The notes: generated from the sequence alone by a model not told the origin. Positions 18,261-29,049 are shown, counted from the stretch's first letter. The stretch is DNA of 64,000 nucleotides from Leuconostoc citreum (GCF_004354555.1 NZ_PUFH01000005.1:1-64000); one strand, 5' to 3'. Made by a program: numbers and translations.

Positions 18261-18298
18261 ATGAGCGGGCCATTTAGTACGAGGCCGGCTCATTTTTT
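18261..18298 (+). terminator. Leader terminator (attenuator) before rimP
   Basis: ATGAGC-G-GGCC (18261-18271) pairs with GGCC-G-GCTCAT (18283-18293), ten G/C-rich pairs with one G-G mismatch. It is followed by a run of T. It lies between the operon promoter and rimP, so it should cut off most transcripts unless overcome. Confidence 0.65.
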
Positions 18299-18355
18299 AT
18301 GGGATTGGCACTTGCTTGCAATATCGTAACATATTCATCAAAGGAGGTAGCGCGT

Positions 18356-18832
18356 ATGGCGAATAAAGTGGCACAAGAAATTAGCACCCTCATTGAACCA
18401 CTGATAAATGCTCAGCAGTTATTGTTATGGGATGTGTCCTACACTAAAGAAGGTGGTCAAAAAGTATTACGTATTTTGATTGACAAACGTAACCATGAAT
18501 TTATCACGATGGATGACATTACAACATTTACACAGGCTGTTAATGAATTACTAGATACTATTGAACCAGACCCAATACCTGAAGCCTATATGCTAGATAT
18601 TTCGTCTCCAGGTGCTGATCGTCCTTTGATAAGGCCTTGGCATTATGAATGGGCTAAAGCGAGTGGAGAAAATATTTTAGTAGCATTCTTTGTTGCAAAA
18701 AATGGCCAAAAAAAGTGGCAAGGTAAAATTGAAACTATTGATGATAAGGGTATTACACTGACTACGTCGTCAGAAACCATAGTATGCACTTTTGATGAAA
18801 TTGCTAAAGCAGTGTTAGATACCCATTTTTAA
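18356..18832 (+). CDS. rimP: Ribosome maturation factor RimP
   Basis: A 158-residue RimP needed for 30S subunit assembly. Recognisable segments are LWDVSYTKEGGQKVLRILIDK in the N-terminal alpha/beta domain and LDISSPGADRPL at the domain junction. AAAGGAGG precedes the ATG at 18356. First gene of the conserved rimP-nusA-ylxR-ylxQ-infB-rbfA cluster. Confidence 0.93.
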   Translation: MANKVAQEISTLIEPLINAQQLLLWDVSYTKEGGQKVLRILIDKRNHEFITMDDITTFTQAVNELLDTIEPDPIPEAYMLDISSPGADRPLIRPWHYEWAKASGENILVAFFVAKNGQKKWQGKIETIDDKGITLTTSSETIVCTFDEIAKAVLDTHF

Positions 18833-18903
18833 CGAAAATATTGAACTGCAATGACTTATTATAATTTTGATTAATAAGTTACTAATTGAATGAGGATAGG
18901 CGA

Positions 18904-19995
18904 ATGAGCAAAGAATTAGTTGATGCACTCGATGCCCTTGAAGCGGAGCGCGGCATTGAACGTGCGATTGTAATTGAAGCGTTAGAAGACGCTTTGAAAG
19001 CAGCTTACAAGAAGCAATATAATGCGGAACAAAATGTCGAGGCTGTGTTTGACACGAAAAAGGGAAATGTTGCCATTAAGCAAGTCAAACATGTTGTCTT
19101 AGATGAAGATTTTGAAAATGAAGATACAGAGATTTCTCTAGAAGATGCGCTAGCAATCAATCGCGCTTACGAACCCGGCGATGAAATTCGTTTTGATGTT
19201 ACGCCAGAGGATTTTGGTCGTATGGCAGCACAAGCTGCTAAGCAAGTTATTATGCAAAAAATCCGTGAAGCAGGACGGGAAGCGATTTATAATAAGTTTG
19301 CTGATTATCAAGATGAAATCATTACTGGTGAAGTTGATCGGCAAGATTCACGTTTCTTGTATATGACATTACCAGGAAATCAAGAAGCTGCAATGGCACC
19401 TAATGATCAAATGCCCAATGAACATTATCGTATGGGTGACCGTATTAAAGTGCTTGTTAATAAGGTTGAAAATAACGCTAAGGGACCACAAATTTTTGTG
19501 TCACGTACAGCGCCAGATCTAGTTAAGCGATTATTTGAACAAGAAGTACCGGAAGTATATGATGGTACTGTTGAAATTATGAGCATTTCTCGTGAAGCTG
19601 GAGATCGTTCAAAGATTGCTGTTTATACGCATGATCCAGATTTAGACCCTGTTGGGGCAATGGTTGGTCAGCGTGGTGGCCGTGTGCAATCCGTTGTTAA
19701 TGAACTTGGTGGCGAAAATATGGATATTGTTGAATGGGTTGAAGATGAAGCGCAATATATTGCCAATGCTTTGAATCCATCAGAAGTAACAGATGTTATT
19801 TTTGACTCTGAAAACGAGCGCGCAGTAACAGTGATTGTACCAGATAATCAGTTGTCTTTGGCAATTGGTAAAAAAGGACAGAATGCACGTTTAGCAGCAC
19901 GTTTGACTGGCTTTAAGATTGATATTAAGTCTGAAACTGAAGCTGCAAAAGATTTAGGGAACCAAACCGTATCGTCAGTTGAAGAAAACGATTAA
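18904..19995 (+). CDS. nusA: Transcription elongation/termination factor NusA
   Basis: A 363-residue NusA: N-terminal RNA polymerase-binding domain, S1 domain (about residues 135-200), and KH1/KH2 domains (DPVGAMVGQRGGRVQSVVNELGGENMDIVEW; LAIGKKGQNARLAARLTGFKIDI). It affects pausing and intrinsic termination, so it could act on the terminator ahead of its own operon. I use the ATG at 18904 rather than an in-frame TTG at 18886. It lacks the C-terminal acidic repeats of proteobacterial NusA, as is normal in Firmicutes. Confidence 0.94.
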   Translation: MSKELVDALDALEAERGIERAIVIEALEDALKAAYKKQYNAEQNVEAVFDTKKGNVAIKQVKHVVLDEDFENEDTEISLEDALAINRAYEPGDEIRFDVTPEDFGRMAAQAAKQVIMQKIREAGREAIYNKFADYQDEIITGEVDRQDSRFLYMTLPGNQEAAMAPNDQMPNEHYRMGDRIKVLVNKVENNAKGPQIFVSRTAPDLVKRLFEQEVPEVYDGTVEIMSISREAGDRSKIAVYTHDPDLDPVGAMVGQRGGRVQSVVNELGGENMDIVEWVEDEAQYIANALNPSEVTDVIFDSENERAVTVIVPDNQLSLAIGKKGQNARLAARLTGFKIDIKSETEAAKDLGNQTVSSVEEND

Positions 19996-20050
19996 ATTTT
20001 TAGAAAGGAACAGTATTTCGGTTTGAAAAACTAAAATACGCTACAGAACA

Positions 20051-20347
20051 ATGAAACCTAGAAAAATACCTATGCGAAAAGACATTGTGACTGGTGACAT
20101 GTTTCCTAAAAAAGAACTCGTTCGTGTTGTGCGTGATAAAGAAGGACATGTAAGCCTAGATACAACATCTAAAGCAAACGGTCGTGGCGCGTACATCAGT
20201 TTGAATCGTGATGTTGCTAATACTGCTAAGAAACAGCGTATTTTTGACAAAGCGTTCGAAGTTAAAGTCCCTGATGCCTTTTACGATGAACTTATTGCTT
20301 ATGTTGATCATCAGCAGGCACGTAAGGAGTTATTCGGTGATAAGTGA
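20051..20347 (+). CDS. ylxR: YlxR family RNA-binding protein
   Basis: A 98-residue YlxR (also called RnpM). The family motif is visible at the start (PMRKDIVTGDMFPKKELVRVVRDKEG) and GRGAYIS follows. YlxR proteins bind RNA and have been linked to RNase P control in Bacillus. Family members usually have a Cys (RKCV) at the start of the motif; here it is RKDI. Overlaps ylxQ by 11 bases. Confidence 0.88.
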   Translation: MKPRKIPMRKDIVTGDMFPKKELVRVVRDKEGHVSLDTTSKANGRGAYISLNRDVANTAKKQRIFDKAFEVKVPDAFYDELIAYVDHQQARKELFGDK

Positions 20348-20657
20348 AGATCAACAAATTCTTAATTTACTTGGCTTGGCTATGCGCGCAGGCAAAATCG
20401 TTTTGGGTTCCGAGCCAACACTCACTGCAATTCGTGGGAATAAAGTTCAGTTAGCTTTTTTCCCAAGTGATGGTGGTCCGAGTCAAGCAAAAAAATTTAT
20501 GGATAAGTCAAACTTTTACCATATAACTTTAATACAGGACTATACAAAACAACAATTAATCAACGCCATTGGTGTTAATCGTAGTATATTTGCGATTGCC
20601 GATCGTGGCTTTAGTCGTAAAATCAAACAATTAATTTCAGAAAAGGAGCGGAACTAA
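20337..20657 (+). CDS. ylxQ: YlxQ, L7Ae-like ribosomal protein
   Basis: A 106-residue member of the L7Ae/L30e/Gadd45 RNA-binding family (LNLLGLAMRAGKIVLGSEPTL). These bind kink-turn RNA. The GTG at 20337 is the best start: AAGGAG lies 8 bases upstream within the end of ylxR. infB begins directly after the stop. Confidence 0.87.
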   Translation: MISEDQQILNLLGLAMRAGKIVLGSEPTLTAIRGNKVQLAFFPSDGGPSQAKKFMDKSNFYHITLIQDYTKQQLINAIGVNRSIFAIADRGFSRKIKQLISEKERN

Positions 20658-23180
20658 ATGACAGAAGAAAAGAAATTCTCAAGTTCAAACCGTCCTGCAC
20701 GAAAACAGGCCGTACCAGAGCGTAAGGAGTTACCAGCATCACAACGTCGACACGCTGCAAAATTAACAGATGGTACTAATTCAAGTGCAGGAACAACACC
20801 GCGTTCAAACAAACCAGCTCGTCAAGGACAATCACAGGGACAAGGACAAAACCGTCATACAAATTCCTCGCGTTCTAATACTCAAGGTGGTAATGCTTCA
20901 CGTCCAAATCAGTCAAAGTCACAAGGTCAAGGCGGACGCAATAATCAACGTCCTGGATCACGAACACAAGCTTCTGAGGGTCGCCCAATGATTCGAGAAA
21001 AGAAGAATTGGTCAACTAAGCCTCGTGAAGGACAGATTGATTATTCTAAGAAGACAGATAATAGCTTAAAGCAGTATGTGAGTGAAAACGAGAAGCGTAA
21101 GCAGGCTGCTGCAGCAAAAACAACTAAGAAGCCTGCTGAACAGAGTAAAAAAGTAGCAGAAAAGCCAGCACAAACTAAGCCTAAAACAGCAGAAACAAAG
21201 GCCACTGCAACAACAACGCAGAGCGGCACAGGTAAGTTTGGTGGTGCATTAGCTTCGGGCAATAACTCTGCACGTAACAATTCACGCAAACGCAACACAA
21301 ACGGTACGGGACAACAAACACCACGTCGTAATGATAAGCCTCGTGGGTCGAAAAAGTCACGCCGTATCGCTGCTAAAAAGGGACCAGCTGTACCAGCAAC
21401 TGAGCGTAAGGAACAGCCACTACCAGCAGTACTTGAATATCGTATCGGTATGAACGTACAAGATTTATCAAAGTTACTTCATCGTGACACAGCTGAAATT
21501 ATTAAAAAGCTATTCTTACTAGGCATCGTGACGAACCAAAACCAATCATTAGACGCTGATACAATTGAAATTTTGGCTGCTGATTATGGTATTGAATCAC
21601 AACTTAAAGAAGAAGAAGATGTTGCCGATATTGATAAGTTCTTCGAAGATGATACGATTGACGAAAGCAAGTTAGTCGCTCGTCCACCAGTTGTAACAAT
21701 TATGGGACACGTTGATCATGGTAAGACAACCTTGCTTGATTACTTGCGTAACTCTAATGTGACTGAAGGCGAAGCCGGTGGTATTACACAACATATCGGT
21801 GCGTACCAAACGCAGTTAAACGGCAAAACCATTACATTCTTGGATACACCAGGACACGCTGCCTTTACAGAAATGCGTGCGCGTGGTGCCAATGTAACGG
21901 ACTTAACTATTTTAGTTGTTGCAGCTGATGATGGTGTCATGCCACAAACAATTGAAGCTATTAATCATGCCAAAGCCGCTGAAACACCAATTATTGTGGC
22001 AGTCAACAAGATTGATAAGCCAGGAGCTAATCCTGATGAGGTTATGAATCAATTAATGGCCTATGACTTAGTACCTGAAGAATATGGTGGCGACACGATT
22101 TTCGTTAAGATTTCTGCTAAGTTTGGTCAAAACGTTGATGAATTGTTAGAAATGATTTTGCTACAAGCTGAAGTGCTTGAACTTAAAGCTAATCCGGATG
22201 TACCTGCGCGTGGTTCAGTGATTGAAGCACGTTTGGACAAGGGACGTGGCCCGGTTGCAACTGTGCTTGTTCAACAAGGTACGATGCGTGTTGGTGATCC
22301 AATTGTTGTTGGTAATACCTATGGTCGTGTGCGAACAATGACAAATGAACGTGGTATTGAATTAGCCGAGGCATTGCCTGCAACACCAGTGCAAATTACA
22401 GGTATTAACGAAGTACCACAGGCTGGTGATCGATTCATCGTTATGGCAGACGAAAAAACTGCACGTGCAGCTGGTGAAGAACGTGCTAAGCGTGCGCAAG
22501 AAGCAATTCGTAACTCAGGTTCTGTTGTCACACTGGACACATTATTTAGTACAATGTCTGAAAAGGCCATGAAAACAGTTCCTGTTATTGTGAAAGCTGA
22601 TGTACAAGGTTCTGTCGAAGCTTTGTCAGGCTCGCTTAAGAAGATTGAAGTTGATGGTGTTCGTGTGGATATTATTCACACAGCTGTTGGTGCAATTAAC
22701 GAGTCTGATGTAACGCTTGCCTCTGCTTCCGGTGCAATTATTATTGGCTTTAATGTTCGTTCAACGCCTCTAGCAAAGTCTCAAGCTGATTCTGATAAGG
22801 TTGATATTCGCTTCTATAACGTGATTTATAATGCTATTGACGATGTTGAAGCAGCCATGAAGGGACAACTTGAACCTGTCTTTGAAGAGAAGGTTATTGG
22901 TAATGTTACTGTTAAGGAATTGTTTAAGTTCTCTAAGGTTGGTATCATTGCCGGTGCAATGGTTGAAGAAGGTAAGATTACGAAGGATTCTAAGGTTCGT
23001 ATCATGCGTGATAATGTTGTTGTTTATGATGGTGAAGTTGCATCATTGCAGCGTGGTAAGGATTCTGTCAACGAAGTGAAGATGGGTTATGAGTTTGGCT
23101 TCACGGTTGCAAAGTATAATGATATTAGAGTTGGCGATACTGTTGAAGCTTATATCATGGAAGAAGTAAAAGTAAAATAA
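20658..23180 (+). CDS. infB: Translation initiation factor IF-2
   Basis: An 840-residue IF-2, the GTPase that places fMet-tRNA on the 30S subunit. The first ~255 residues are a low-complexity, basic, Gln/Asn/Lys-rich linker, followed by the IF2N segment. The G domain has GHVDHGKTT (G1), DTPGHAA (G3) and NKID (G4), and the C1/C2 domains follow. GGAGCGG precedes the ATG. The long disordered N-terminus is usual for the family. Confidence 0.95.
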   Translation: MTEEKKFSSSNRPARKQAVPERKELPASQRRHAAKLTDGTNSSAGTTPRSNKPARQGQSQGQGQNRHTNSSRSNTQGGNASRPNQSKSQGQGGRNNQRPGSRTQASEGRPMIREKKNWSTKPREGQIDYSKKTDNSLKQYVSENEKRKQAAAAKTTKKPAEQSKKVAEKPAQTKPKTAETKATATTTQSGTGKFGGALASGNNSARNNSRKRNTNGTGQQTPRRNDKPRGSKKSRRIAAKKGPAVPATERKEQPLPAVLEYRIGMNVQDLSKLLHRDTAEIIKKLFLLGIVTNQNQSLDADTIEILAADYGIESQLKEEEDVADIDKFFEDDTIDESKLVARPPVVTIMGHVDHGKTTLLDYLRNSNVTEGEAGGITQHIGAYQTQLNGKTITFLDTPGHAAFTEMRARGANVTDLTILVVAADDGVMPQTIEAINHAKAAETPIIVAVNKIDKPGANPDEVMNQLMAYDLVPEEYGGDTIFVKISAKFGQNVDELLEMILLQAEVLELKANPDVPARGSVIEARLDKGRGPVATVLVQQGTMRVGDPIVVGNTYGRVRTMTNERGIELAEALPATPVQITGINEVPQAGDRFIVMADEKTARAAGEERAKRAQEAIRNSGSVVTLDTLFSTMSEKAMKTVPVIVKADVQGSVEALSGSLKKIEVDGVRVDIIHTAVGAINESDVTLASASGAIIIGFNVRSTPLAKSQADSDKVDIRFYNVIYNAIDDVEAAMKGQLEPVFEEKVIGNVTVKELFKFSKVGIIAGAMVEEGKITKDSKVRIMRDNVVVYDGEVASLQRGKDSVNEVKMGYEFGFTVAKYNDIRVGDTVEAYIMEEVKVK

Positions 23181-23225
23181 TAGTTAACGACTGTTAGTTG
23201 ACATAATAGAAAAGGGGCACAAGTT

Positions 23226-23579
23226 ATGGCTAATCCACAACGTGCAGGTCGCCTCGCACAAGAAGTTCAACGTGATGTAACTGACTTATTGCTTAAACGC
23301 ATTAATGACCCAAGGGTACAAGATGTCACGGTAACAAGTGTTGAACTGTCAGGTGATTTGCAAATTGCAACGATTTATTATTCAATTCTTTCTGACTTGG
23401 CTAGTGATGGTCAAAAAGCGCAAGCTGGTCTTGAAGCAGCTAGTGGTTTAATCAGAAAAGAATTAGGTGCACGTTTAACTGTCTATAAGACGCCAGAATT
23501 AAAATTTGTCCGTGATCAGTCCGTTCAATATGGTAATCACATTGAAGATTTAATTCGCAAACTACACGCTGATAATTAA
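23226..23579 (+). CDS. rbfA: Ribosome-binding factor A
   Basis: A 117-residue RbfA, a KH-type protein required for 16S rRNA 5'-end maturation and cold adaptation. Typical features are the RAGRLAQEVQRDVTDLLLKRINDPR start and the TPELKFVRDQSVQYGNHIEDLI end. Last gene of the operon; a terminator follows. Confidence 0.93.
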   Translation: MANPQRAGRLAQEVQRDVTDLLLKRINDPRVQDVTVTSVELSGDLQIATIYYSILSDLASDGQKAQAGLEAASGLIRKELGARLTVYKTPELKFVRDQSVQYGNHIEDLIRKLHADN

Positions 23580-23592
23580 TAAATTATAATGA

Positions 23593-23624
23593 AAAAACGC
23601 TACCCATTTAGAGGTAGCGTTTTT
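23593..23624 (+). terminator. Terminator of the rimP-rbfA operon
   Basis: A perfect 12-bp stem, AAAAACGCTACC with GGTAGCGTTTTT, around an 8-base loop. Confidence 0.9.
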
Positions 23625-23673
23625 GTGTTAAAATAGAATTACGTTAATTTGACTATAAATAAGGAACGCTAAC

Positions 23674-24852
23674 ATGACTAATTTAGAGCAATCACTCAAT
23701 CCAACGATTACGGCAATGGCGCCCGATAAATTATTGAATTTTCAAAAAACAGTGCGAGATATTCCAGGTGTTTTAAAATTGACATTTGGCGAACCAGGAT
23801 TTGATGTTGATGAGCGAATCAAAGCTGCTGCTACTGAAGCCATTAATAATAATCGATCTCATTATGCTGAAAGTCAAGGCGAACAGTCCCTGCGCGCCGA
23901 GGCTGTTAGATATTTCAATGAAACTTATCATTTGAATTATCAGGATGAAGATAATGTGATTGTGACGTTAGGCGTTAGCGAGGGCATCAATGTTGTTTTG
24001 CATACTTTGCTGGCACCTGGTGATGGTCTGTTGGTGCCTGAACCTGCTTATGGGCCATACTTCACGTCGCTCGCATTGGCTTATGGCCAAAAAATTGCAA
24101 TTGACACGACAGCACATCGTTTTAAGCTGACACCAGAAATGGTTGATGAAGCCGTAGAAAAGGCTACGGTTCCAGTACGCGCCATATTGATGAATTATCC
24201 GACGAATCCAACAGGAGTAACTTACTCTCGTGAAGAGGTTATGGCATTGGCAGCTACCTTTAAAAAGCATCATATTTGGGTGATTTCTGATGAAATTTAT
24301 GCTGTATTGACTTATGACCAAGCGCATGTTTCATTTGCAGAAATCATACCTGAGCAGACGATTTATATTAACGGCCTATCTAAGTCACATGCTATGACAG
24401 GGTATCGTGTCGGTTTCATTTTGGCTTCAAAGCAGATGATTTTAGAGATGCAAAAAGTTCACGGGGCCTTGACTTTTGCTATCCCAACTTTTATTCAAGA
24501 TGCAGCTGTGGTGGCCTTGCGCGATGTCAAGGATACACCTTTGTTGATGAGAGCAGCTTATAAGGCCAGACGAGATCGCATTTTACCACAGTTAAAGGCA
24601 CTTGGTTTTGATGTGGTGACACCAGAAGGGGCTTTTTATATTTTTGCCAAGTTGCCAGTAGATTTGGGAGATGATGGTGATGCATTTGCCTTAAACCTTG
24701 CCCGCGAGGGAAAGGTGGCAGTAATCCCTGGTTCTGGCTTTAGCGAGTCAGCAAAAGCATTTATCCGTATATCTTACGCTGCTTCGGATGAAGATTTAGA
24801 TGAAGGCATGAAAAGAATCACAGCGTATGTGAAGCGTTTACGTGAAAAATAA
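23674..24852 (+). CDS. PLP-dependent class I aminotransferase
   Basis: A 392-residue fold-type I aminotransferase. The PLP lysine lies in INGLSKSHAMTGYRVGF (about residue 237), Asp and Tyr cofactor contacts in VISDEIYAVLTYD, and NYPTNPTGVTYS is the substrate-domain motif. It resembles the aspartate/aromatic and N-acetyl-diaminopimelate aminotransferase subgroup (PatA-like). The substrate is not resolved by sequence. Confidence 0.88.
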   Translation: MTNLEQSLNPTITAMAPDKLLNFQKTVRDIPGVLKLTFGEPGFDVDERIKAAATEAINNNRSHYAESQGEQSLRAEAVRYFNETYHLNYQDEDNVIVTLGVSEGINVVLHTLLAPGDGLLVPEPAYGPYFTSLALAYGQKIAIDTTAHRFKLTPEMVDEAVEKATVPVRAILMNYPTNPTGVTYSREEVMALAATFKKHHIWVISDEIYAVLTYDQAHVSFAEIIPEQTIYINGLSKSHAMTGYRVGFILASKQMILEMQKVHGALTFAIPTFIQDAAVVALRDVKDTPLLMRAAYKARRDRILPQLKALGFDVVTPEGAFYIFAKLPVDLGDDGDAFALNLAREGKVAVIPGSGFSESAKAFIRISYAASDEDLDEGMKRITAYVKRLREK

Positions 24853-24867
24853 AGTGAGGGGTAGTTT

Positions 24868-25383
24868 ATGAGTTGGTGGCAAAATTTATTTAATCAAAAC
24901 AACAGACATCAGAGAGTTAGAACCACTGGGCAAATGAATGCAACACATATTGCACGTAAGTCAGAATTGCCGGTTGTTGTTGCACCGGTAACAGGTCAAT
25001 TGCAACAAATCGCCAGTGATAAGGACCAAATCAATAGCCATAATGGTTTTATGATGGTGCCAAATGGCAACAGTATCATGTCACCAGTTTCTGGTATTGT
25101 GGTTTCTTCAGATGCACAAACTGTTACGATACAAAGCGTTCATCATGAACAAGTAACAGTAAAATTGCAAACAAATGATACCACAATCTCCCATTTGGCA
25201 ACTTATGGCACAGGACAACAACTACATGCCGGTGATTTGATTGGTACAACACACGCGACAAATCCAGAAGTGCATATCTATGTGTTGTTCGAAGAAACAA
25301 TTGTCCCACACGTCAACTATGGGGCTGTTTATGCTGGACAAAATGTTTGGCAAAATCAGGAGAGCACCGATGTTAGCCAATGA
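24868..25383 (+). CDS. EIIA(Glc)-like domain protein, apparently without phospho-histidine
   Basis: A 171-residue protein whose central part follows the glucose-type PTS EIIA fold (VVVAPVTGQLQQIA, MVPNGNSIMSPVSGIVVS, GQQLHAGDLIG). In true EIIA the phosphorylated His sits in a V.IHVGIDTV segment. The aligned stretch here reads VTVKLQTNDTTI without His, so phosphotransfer by the known mechanism is unlikely. Other His residues occur nearby (SVHHEQ). It overlaps the start of truB by 14 bases. Alternatively it may be a regulatory or carbohydrate-binding relative. Confidence 0.6.
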   Translation: MSWWQNLFNQNNRHQRVRTTGQMNATHIARKSELPVVVAPVTGQLQQIASDKDQINSHNGFMMVPNGNSIMSPVSGIVVSSDAQTVTIQSVHHEQVTVKLQTNDTTISHLATYGTGQQLHAGDLIGTTHATNPEVHIYVLFEETIVPHVNYGAVYAGQNVWQNQESTDVSQ

Positions 25384-26278
25384 CCAAGTAGATGGTGTTA
25401 TTGTCATCAATAAGCCAAGAGGTGTGACCTCATTTGATGTTGTGGCAAAAGTTAGACGTGCTATTGGTCAAAAAAAAGTTGGTCATGCTGGCACGCTTGA
25501 TCCAGATGTGTCAGGCGTTTTAGTTGTTGCCTTAGGTAAAGCGACTAAACTTATTGATGAGTTACAGTCACGTCCTAAGCGTTATGTTGGTGATATTACC
25601 TTGGGCTTTGCAACAGAGACTGAGGATTTAAGTGGTGAAATCATTTCTGAAAAGGCAATTACTGTGCCGTATAGTGATCAACAGATTGATGAAGCTATTC
25701 AGTCACTGAACGGGTCGATTCAACAAGTTCCACCAATGTATTCGGCTGTTAAGGTGGCCGGAAAAAGGCTTTACGAATATGCTAGAGCCGGGGAAACTGT
25801 AACTCGTCCAATTCGAGAAGCTCATATTTATGATTTTCACCGTACATCATTAGTGAACTATGTTCATCAGCAACAAAAATTTGACTTTGAGGCGACAGTT
25901 TCAAAGGGAACTTATATTAGAACACTAGCAGTTGATACTGGTCGTCAATTAGGCATGCCAGCAACCATGACACGTTTAGAACGCGTGATGGGTAGCGGGA
26001 TGACGTTGTCGCAAGCCATTGAGTTAAACGATGTGATGACTTGGCCACGTACAGCAATTTTAGAAAAAGTAATTCCTATTTCTAAGTTATTGAATTGGCC
26101 AATAAAGCCTTTGACGGATGATGAATGGTTTGCCGTTAAAAATGGGCAGGTTATCACACAGTGGCCTGCCGATGATAATTATTTGCAATTAACATATCAG
26201 GATGAAGTGAAAGCAGTTTACGCTTATAATCAAAATACTGGTGAATGGCGTTCACGTTATGTTTTCAATAATAAATGA
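25370..26278 (+). CDS. truB: tRNA pseudouridine-55 synthase
   Basis: A 302-residue TruB that makes pseudouridine 55 in the T-loop of tRNAs. The catalytic Asp lies in GHAGTLDPDVSGVL (Asp ~41), preceded by the INKPRGVTSFDVV motif. The ATG at 25370 has CAGGAG upstream. It overlaps the EIIA-like gene before it and ribF after it (ATGA-type overlap), a translation-coupled arrangement. Confidence 0.94.
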   Translation: MLANDQVDGVIVINKPRGVTSFDVVAKVRRAIGQKKVGHAGTLDPDVSGVLVVALGKATKLIDELQSRPKRYVGDITLGFATETEDLSGEIISEKAITVPYSDQQIDEAIQSLNGSIQQVPPMYSAVKVAGKRLYEYARAGETVTRPIREAHIYDFHRTSLVNYVHQQQKFDFEATVSKGTYIRTLAVDTGRQLGMPATMTRLERVMGSGMTLSQAIELNDVMTWPRTAILEKVIPISKLLNWPIKPLTDDEWFAVKNGQVITQWPADDNYLQLTYQDEVKAVYAYNQNTGEWRSRYVFNNK

Positions 26279-27225
26279 CAATGATTAAAACAACAACATT
26301 ACATTATCCAATTCAAAATTTCAAACAGCCGGTACGCCAAGTTGTCGCTATGGGTTTTTTTGATGGCGTACACCTAGGCCATCAAGCTGTCATTAAGCGA
26401 GCTAAGGCTGAAGCAGATGCTTTAGGTGTACCGCTAGCAGTATTGACTTATGATCCACATCCAAGTGTCGCATTCAAAGCATTAACCGAACCATTAAAAT
26501 ACTTAACAGTGGTAAAGCAGAAAGCGCAATTACTTGAAACATTAGGTGTTTCGGAAATGTACAAGATGCAGTTTACTTCTCAACTAGCGGGTTTATCACC
26601 ACAGGTATTTGTTGATGAGGTGTTGATGCAGTTAAATCCAGTAGCAGTTGTGGCTGGTTTTGACCATTTATATGGTAGTGATAAAAATCAGGCTAATATG
26701 GCTAACTTAGCAATTTATGCCAAAGCGCGTTTTGACGTCATTATTGTGCCGGAGTTTGATGATTTAGGCTTAAAAATAGGTTCTTCCAAGATTCGTTCTG
26801 CGCTATGTGTTGGTGACATGCAAACAGTTAATCGCCAATTGGGGCGCATTTATCATACAACGGGCATTGTTGTTCATGGTGAAGCCCGAGGCCGAGAACT
26901 AGGCTTTCCTACGGCAAATGTTTTAACGCCTGAGCTAGAGTGGTTACCTGGAATTGGTATCTACGCTGTCAAGATTAGCATTGCTGGTCAATGGCATATT
27001 GGTATGGCAAGCATTGGTCGAAATGTTACTTTCGGCGACAATCGTCCGATAACAGTCGAAATAAATATTTTAGATTTTAACCAAGCAATTTATGGTGAAG
27101 ATGTCATTGTGGCATGGCATCATCATTTACGAGGCGAAGTTAAATTTAATCAGGTTGATGATTTAATTACACAACTTGAAAAAGATAAAGTGGCAACGCG
27201 CACCTATTTTGAAACACTTGATTGA
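26275..27225 (+). CDS. ribF: Bifunctional riboflavin kinase / FAD synthetase
   Basis: A 316-residue RibF making FMN and FAD. The N-terminal FMN adenylyltransferase domain shows GFFDGVHLGHQAV and the later IGSSKIRSAL (ISSTxIR-like). The C-terminal kinase domain shows GRELGFPTANV and an INILDF motif. Follows truB as in most Firmicutes. Confidence 0.94.
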   Translation: MTMIKTTTLHYPIQNFKQPVRQVVAMGFFDGVHLGHQAVIKRAKAEADALGVPLAVLTYDPHPSVAFKALTEPLKYLTVVKQKAQLLETLGVSEMYKMQFTSQLAGLSPQVFVDEVLMQLNPVAVVAGFDHLYGSDKNQANMANLAIYAKARFDVIIVPEFDDLGLKIGSSKIRSALCVGDMQTVNRQLGRIYHTTGIVVHGEARGRELGFPTANVLTPELEWLPGIGIYAVKISIAGQWHIGMASIGRNVTFGDNRPITVEINILDFNQAIYGEDVIVAWHHHLRGEVKFNQVDDLITQLEKDKVATRTYFETLD

Positions 27226-27240
27226 TATCAAGTGTTTTTT
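27212..27240 (+). terminator. Terminator of truB-ribF
   Basis: A perfect 11-bp stem, AAACACTTGAT with ATCAAGTGTTT, followed by T's. It spans the ribF stop codon and touches the upstream CIRCE box. Confidence 0.75.
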
Positions 27241-27265
27241 AGCACTCTGATAAAAAGAGTGCTAA
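27239..27265. promoter_or_regulatory. CIRCE box 1 (HrcA operator)
   Basis: TTAGCACTC-N9-GAGTGCTAA, a perfect match to the CIRCE element. Just upstream of the hrcA promoter. Confidence 0.95.
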
Positions 27266-27270
27266 AAAGG

Positions 27271-27298
27271 TTGCTTTTTTTTGAGAAAGGTGTATTAT
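27271..27298 (+). promoter_or_regulatory. Promoter of hrcA-grpE-dnaK-dnaJ
   Basis: TTGCTT (27271-27276) and TATTAT (27293-27298) with a 16-base spacer. Enclosed between two CIRCE boxes. Confidence 0.65.
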
Positions 27299-27306
27299 TA
27301 TAGATG

Positions 27307-27333
27307 TTAGCAGTAAGAAGTGTTGAGTGCTAA
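27307..27333. promoter_or_regulatory. CIRCE box 2 (imperfect left arm)
   Basis: TTAGCAGTA-N9-GAGTGCTAA: the right arm is perfect and the left arm has two changes. It lies at or just after the expected transcription start. Confidence 0.85.
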
Positions 27334-28377
<1,044 letters not shown>

Positions 28378-28394
28378 TTTAGGAGGGCACTTAC

Positions 28395-28964
28395 GTGAAA
28401 GAGCAACAAAAGGAAACAGAGCAAAATATTGAAGAAATCAATGACGAAACTGTTACTGAACAAATTGAGGCAGATGTAGATACTTTGGAAAAAGAAGCAG
28501 AGGTTGACCCACAACAAGTTGAGATTGAGCAACTTCAAAGTGACGTTAAAGAACTTGAAGACAAATTGTTACGTGCACAGGCAGAGATTCAAAATATTCA
28601 GCAACGTCATGCACGTGAACTTCAAACTGTTCGTAAATATGATGGTCAAAAATTGGCAGGTGCCGTATTACCAGCTGTTGATAACTTGGAACGTGCGCTT
28701 CAGGTTGAATCTGAAGATGCAGTGACCCAACAAATTAAAACTGGTGTCGAAATGACATTAGGAACATTAGTGCAAGCATTACGGGACAATGGTATATCTG
28801 CTACAGGTGAAGTAGGTGAAACTTTTGATCCAACAAAGCATCAGGCAATTCAAAGTGTGGCATCAGACGATGTTGCCTCAGATCAAATCGCTACGGTACT
28901 TCAAAAAGGGTATATGATTCAGGATCGTGTCCTTCGTCCAGCTATGGTAGCTGTTGCAAAGTAA
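28395..28964 (+). CDS. grpE: Nucleotide exchange factor GrpE
   Basis: A 189-residue GrpE that releases ADP from DnaK. A long acidic coiled coil occupies the N-terminal half, and the beta domain ends the protein (GETFDPTKHQAI…VLQKGYMIQDRVLRPAMVAVAK). It starts with GTG; AGGAGG lies 8 bases before it. Confidence 0.94.
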   Translation: MKEQQKETEQNIEEINDETVTEQIEADVDTLEKEAEVDPQQVEIEQLQSDVKELEDKLLRAQAEIQNIQQRHARELQTVRKYDGQKLAGAVLPAVDNLERALQVESEDAVTQQIKTGVEMTLGTLVQALRDNGISATGEVGETFDPTKHQAIQSVASDDVASDQIATVLQKGYMIQDRVLRPAMVAVAK

Positions 28965-29049
28965 CGTAAATATATTTATATGGTGATTCAGCTTGACGCA
29001 CTACACCTTAAAAAGCAAATGCATTTTAATAGTAAAGGAAGAAAAATTC

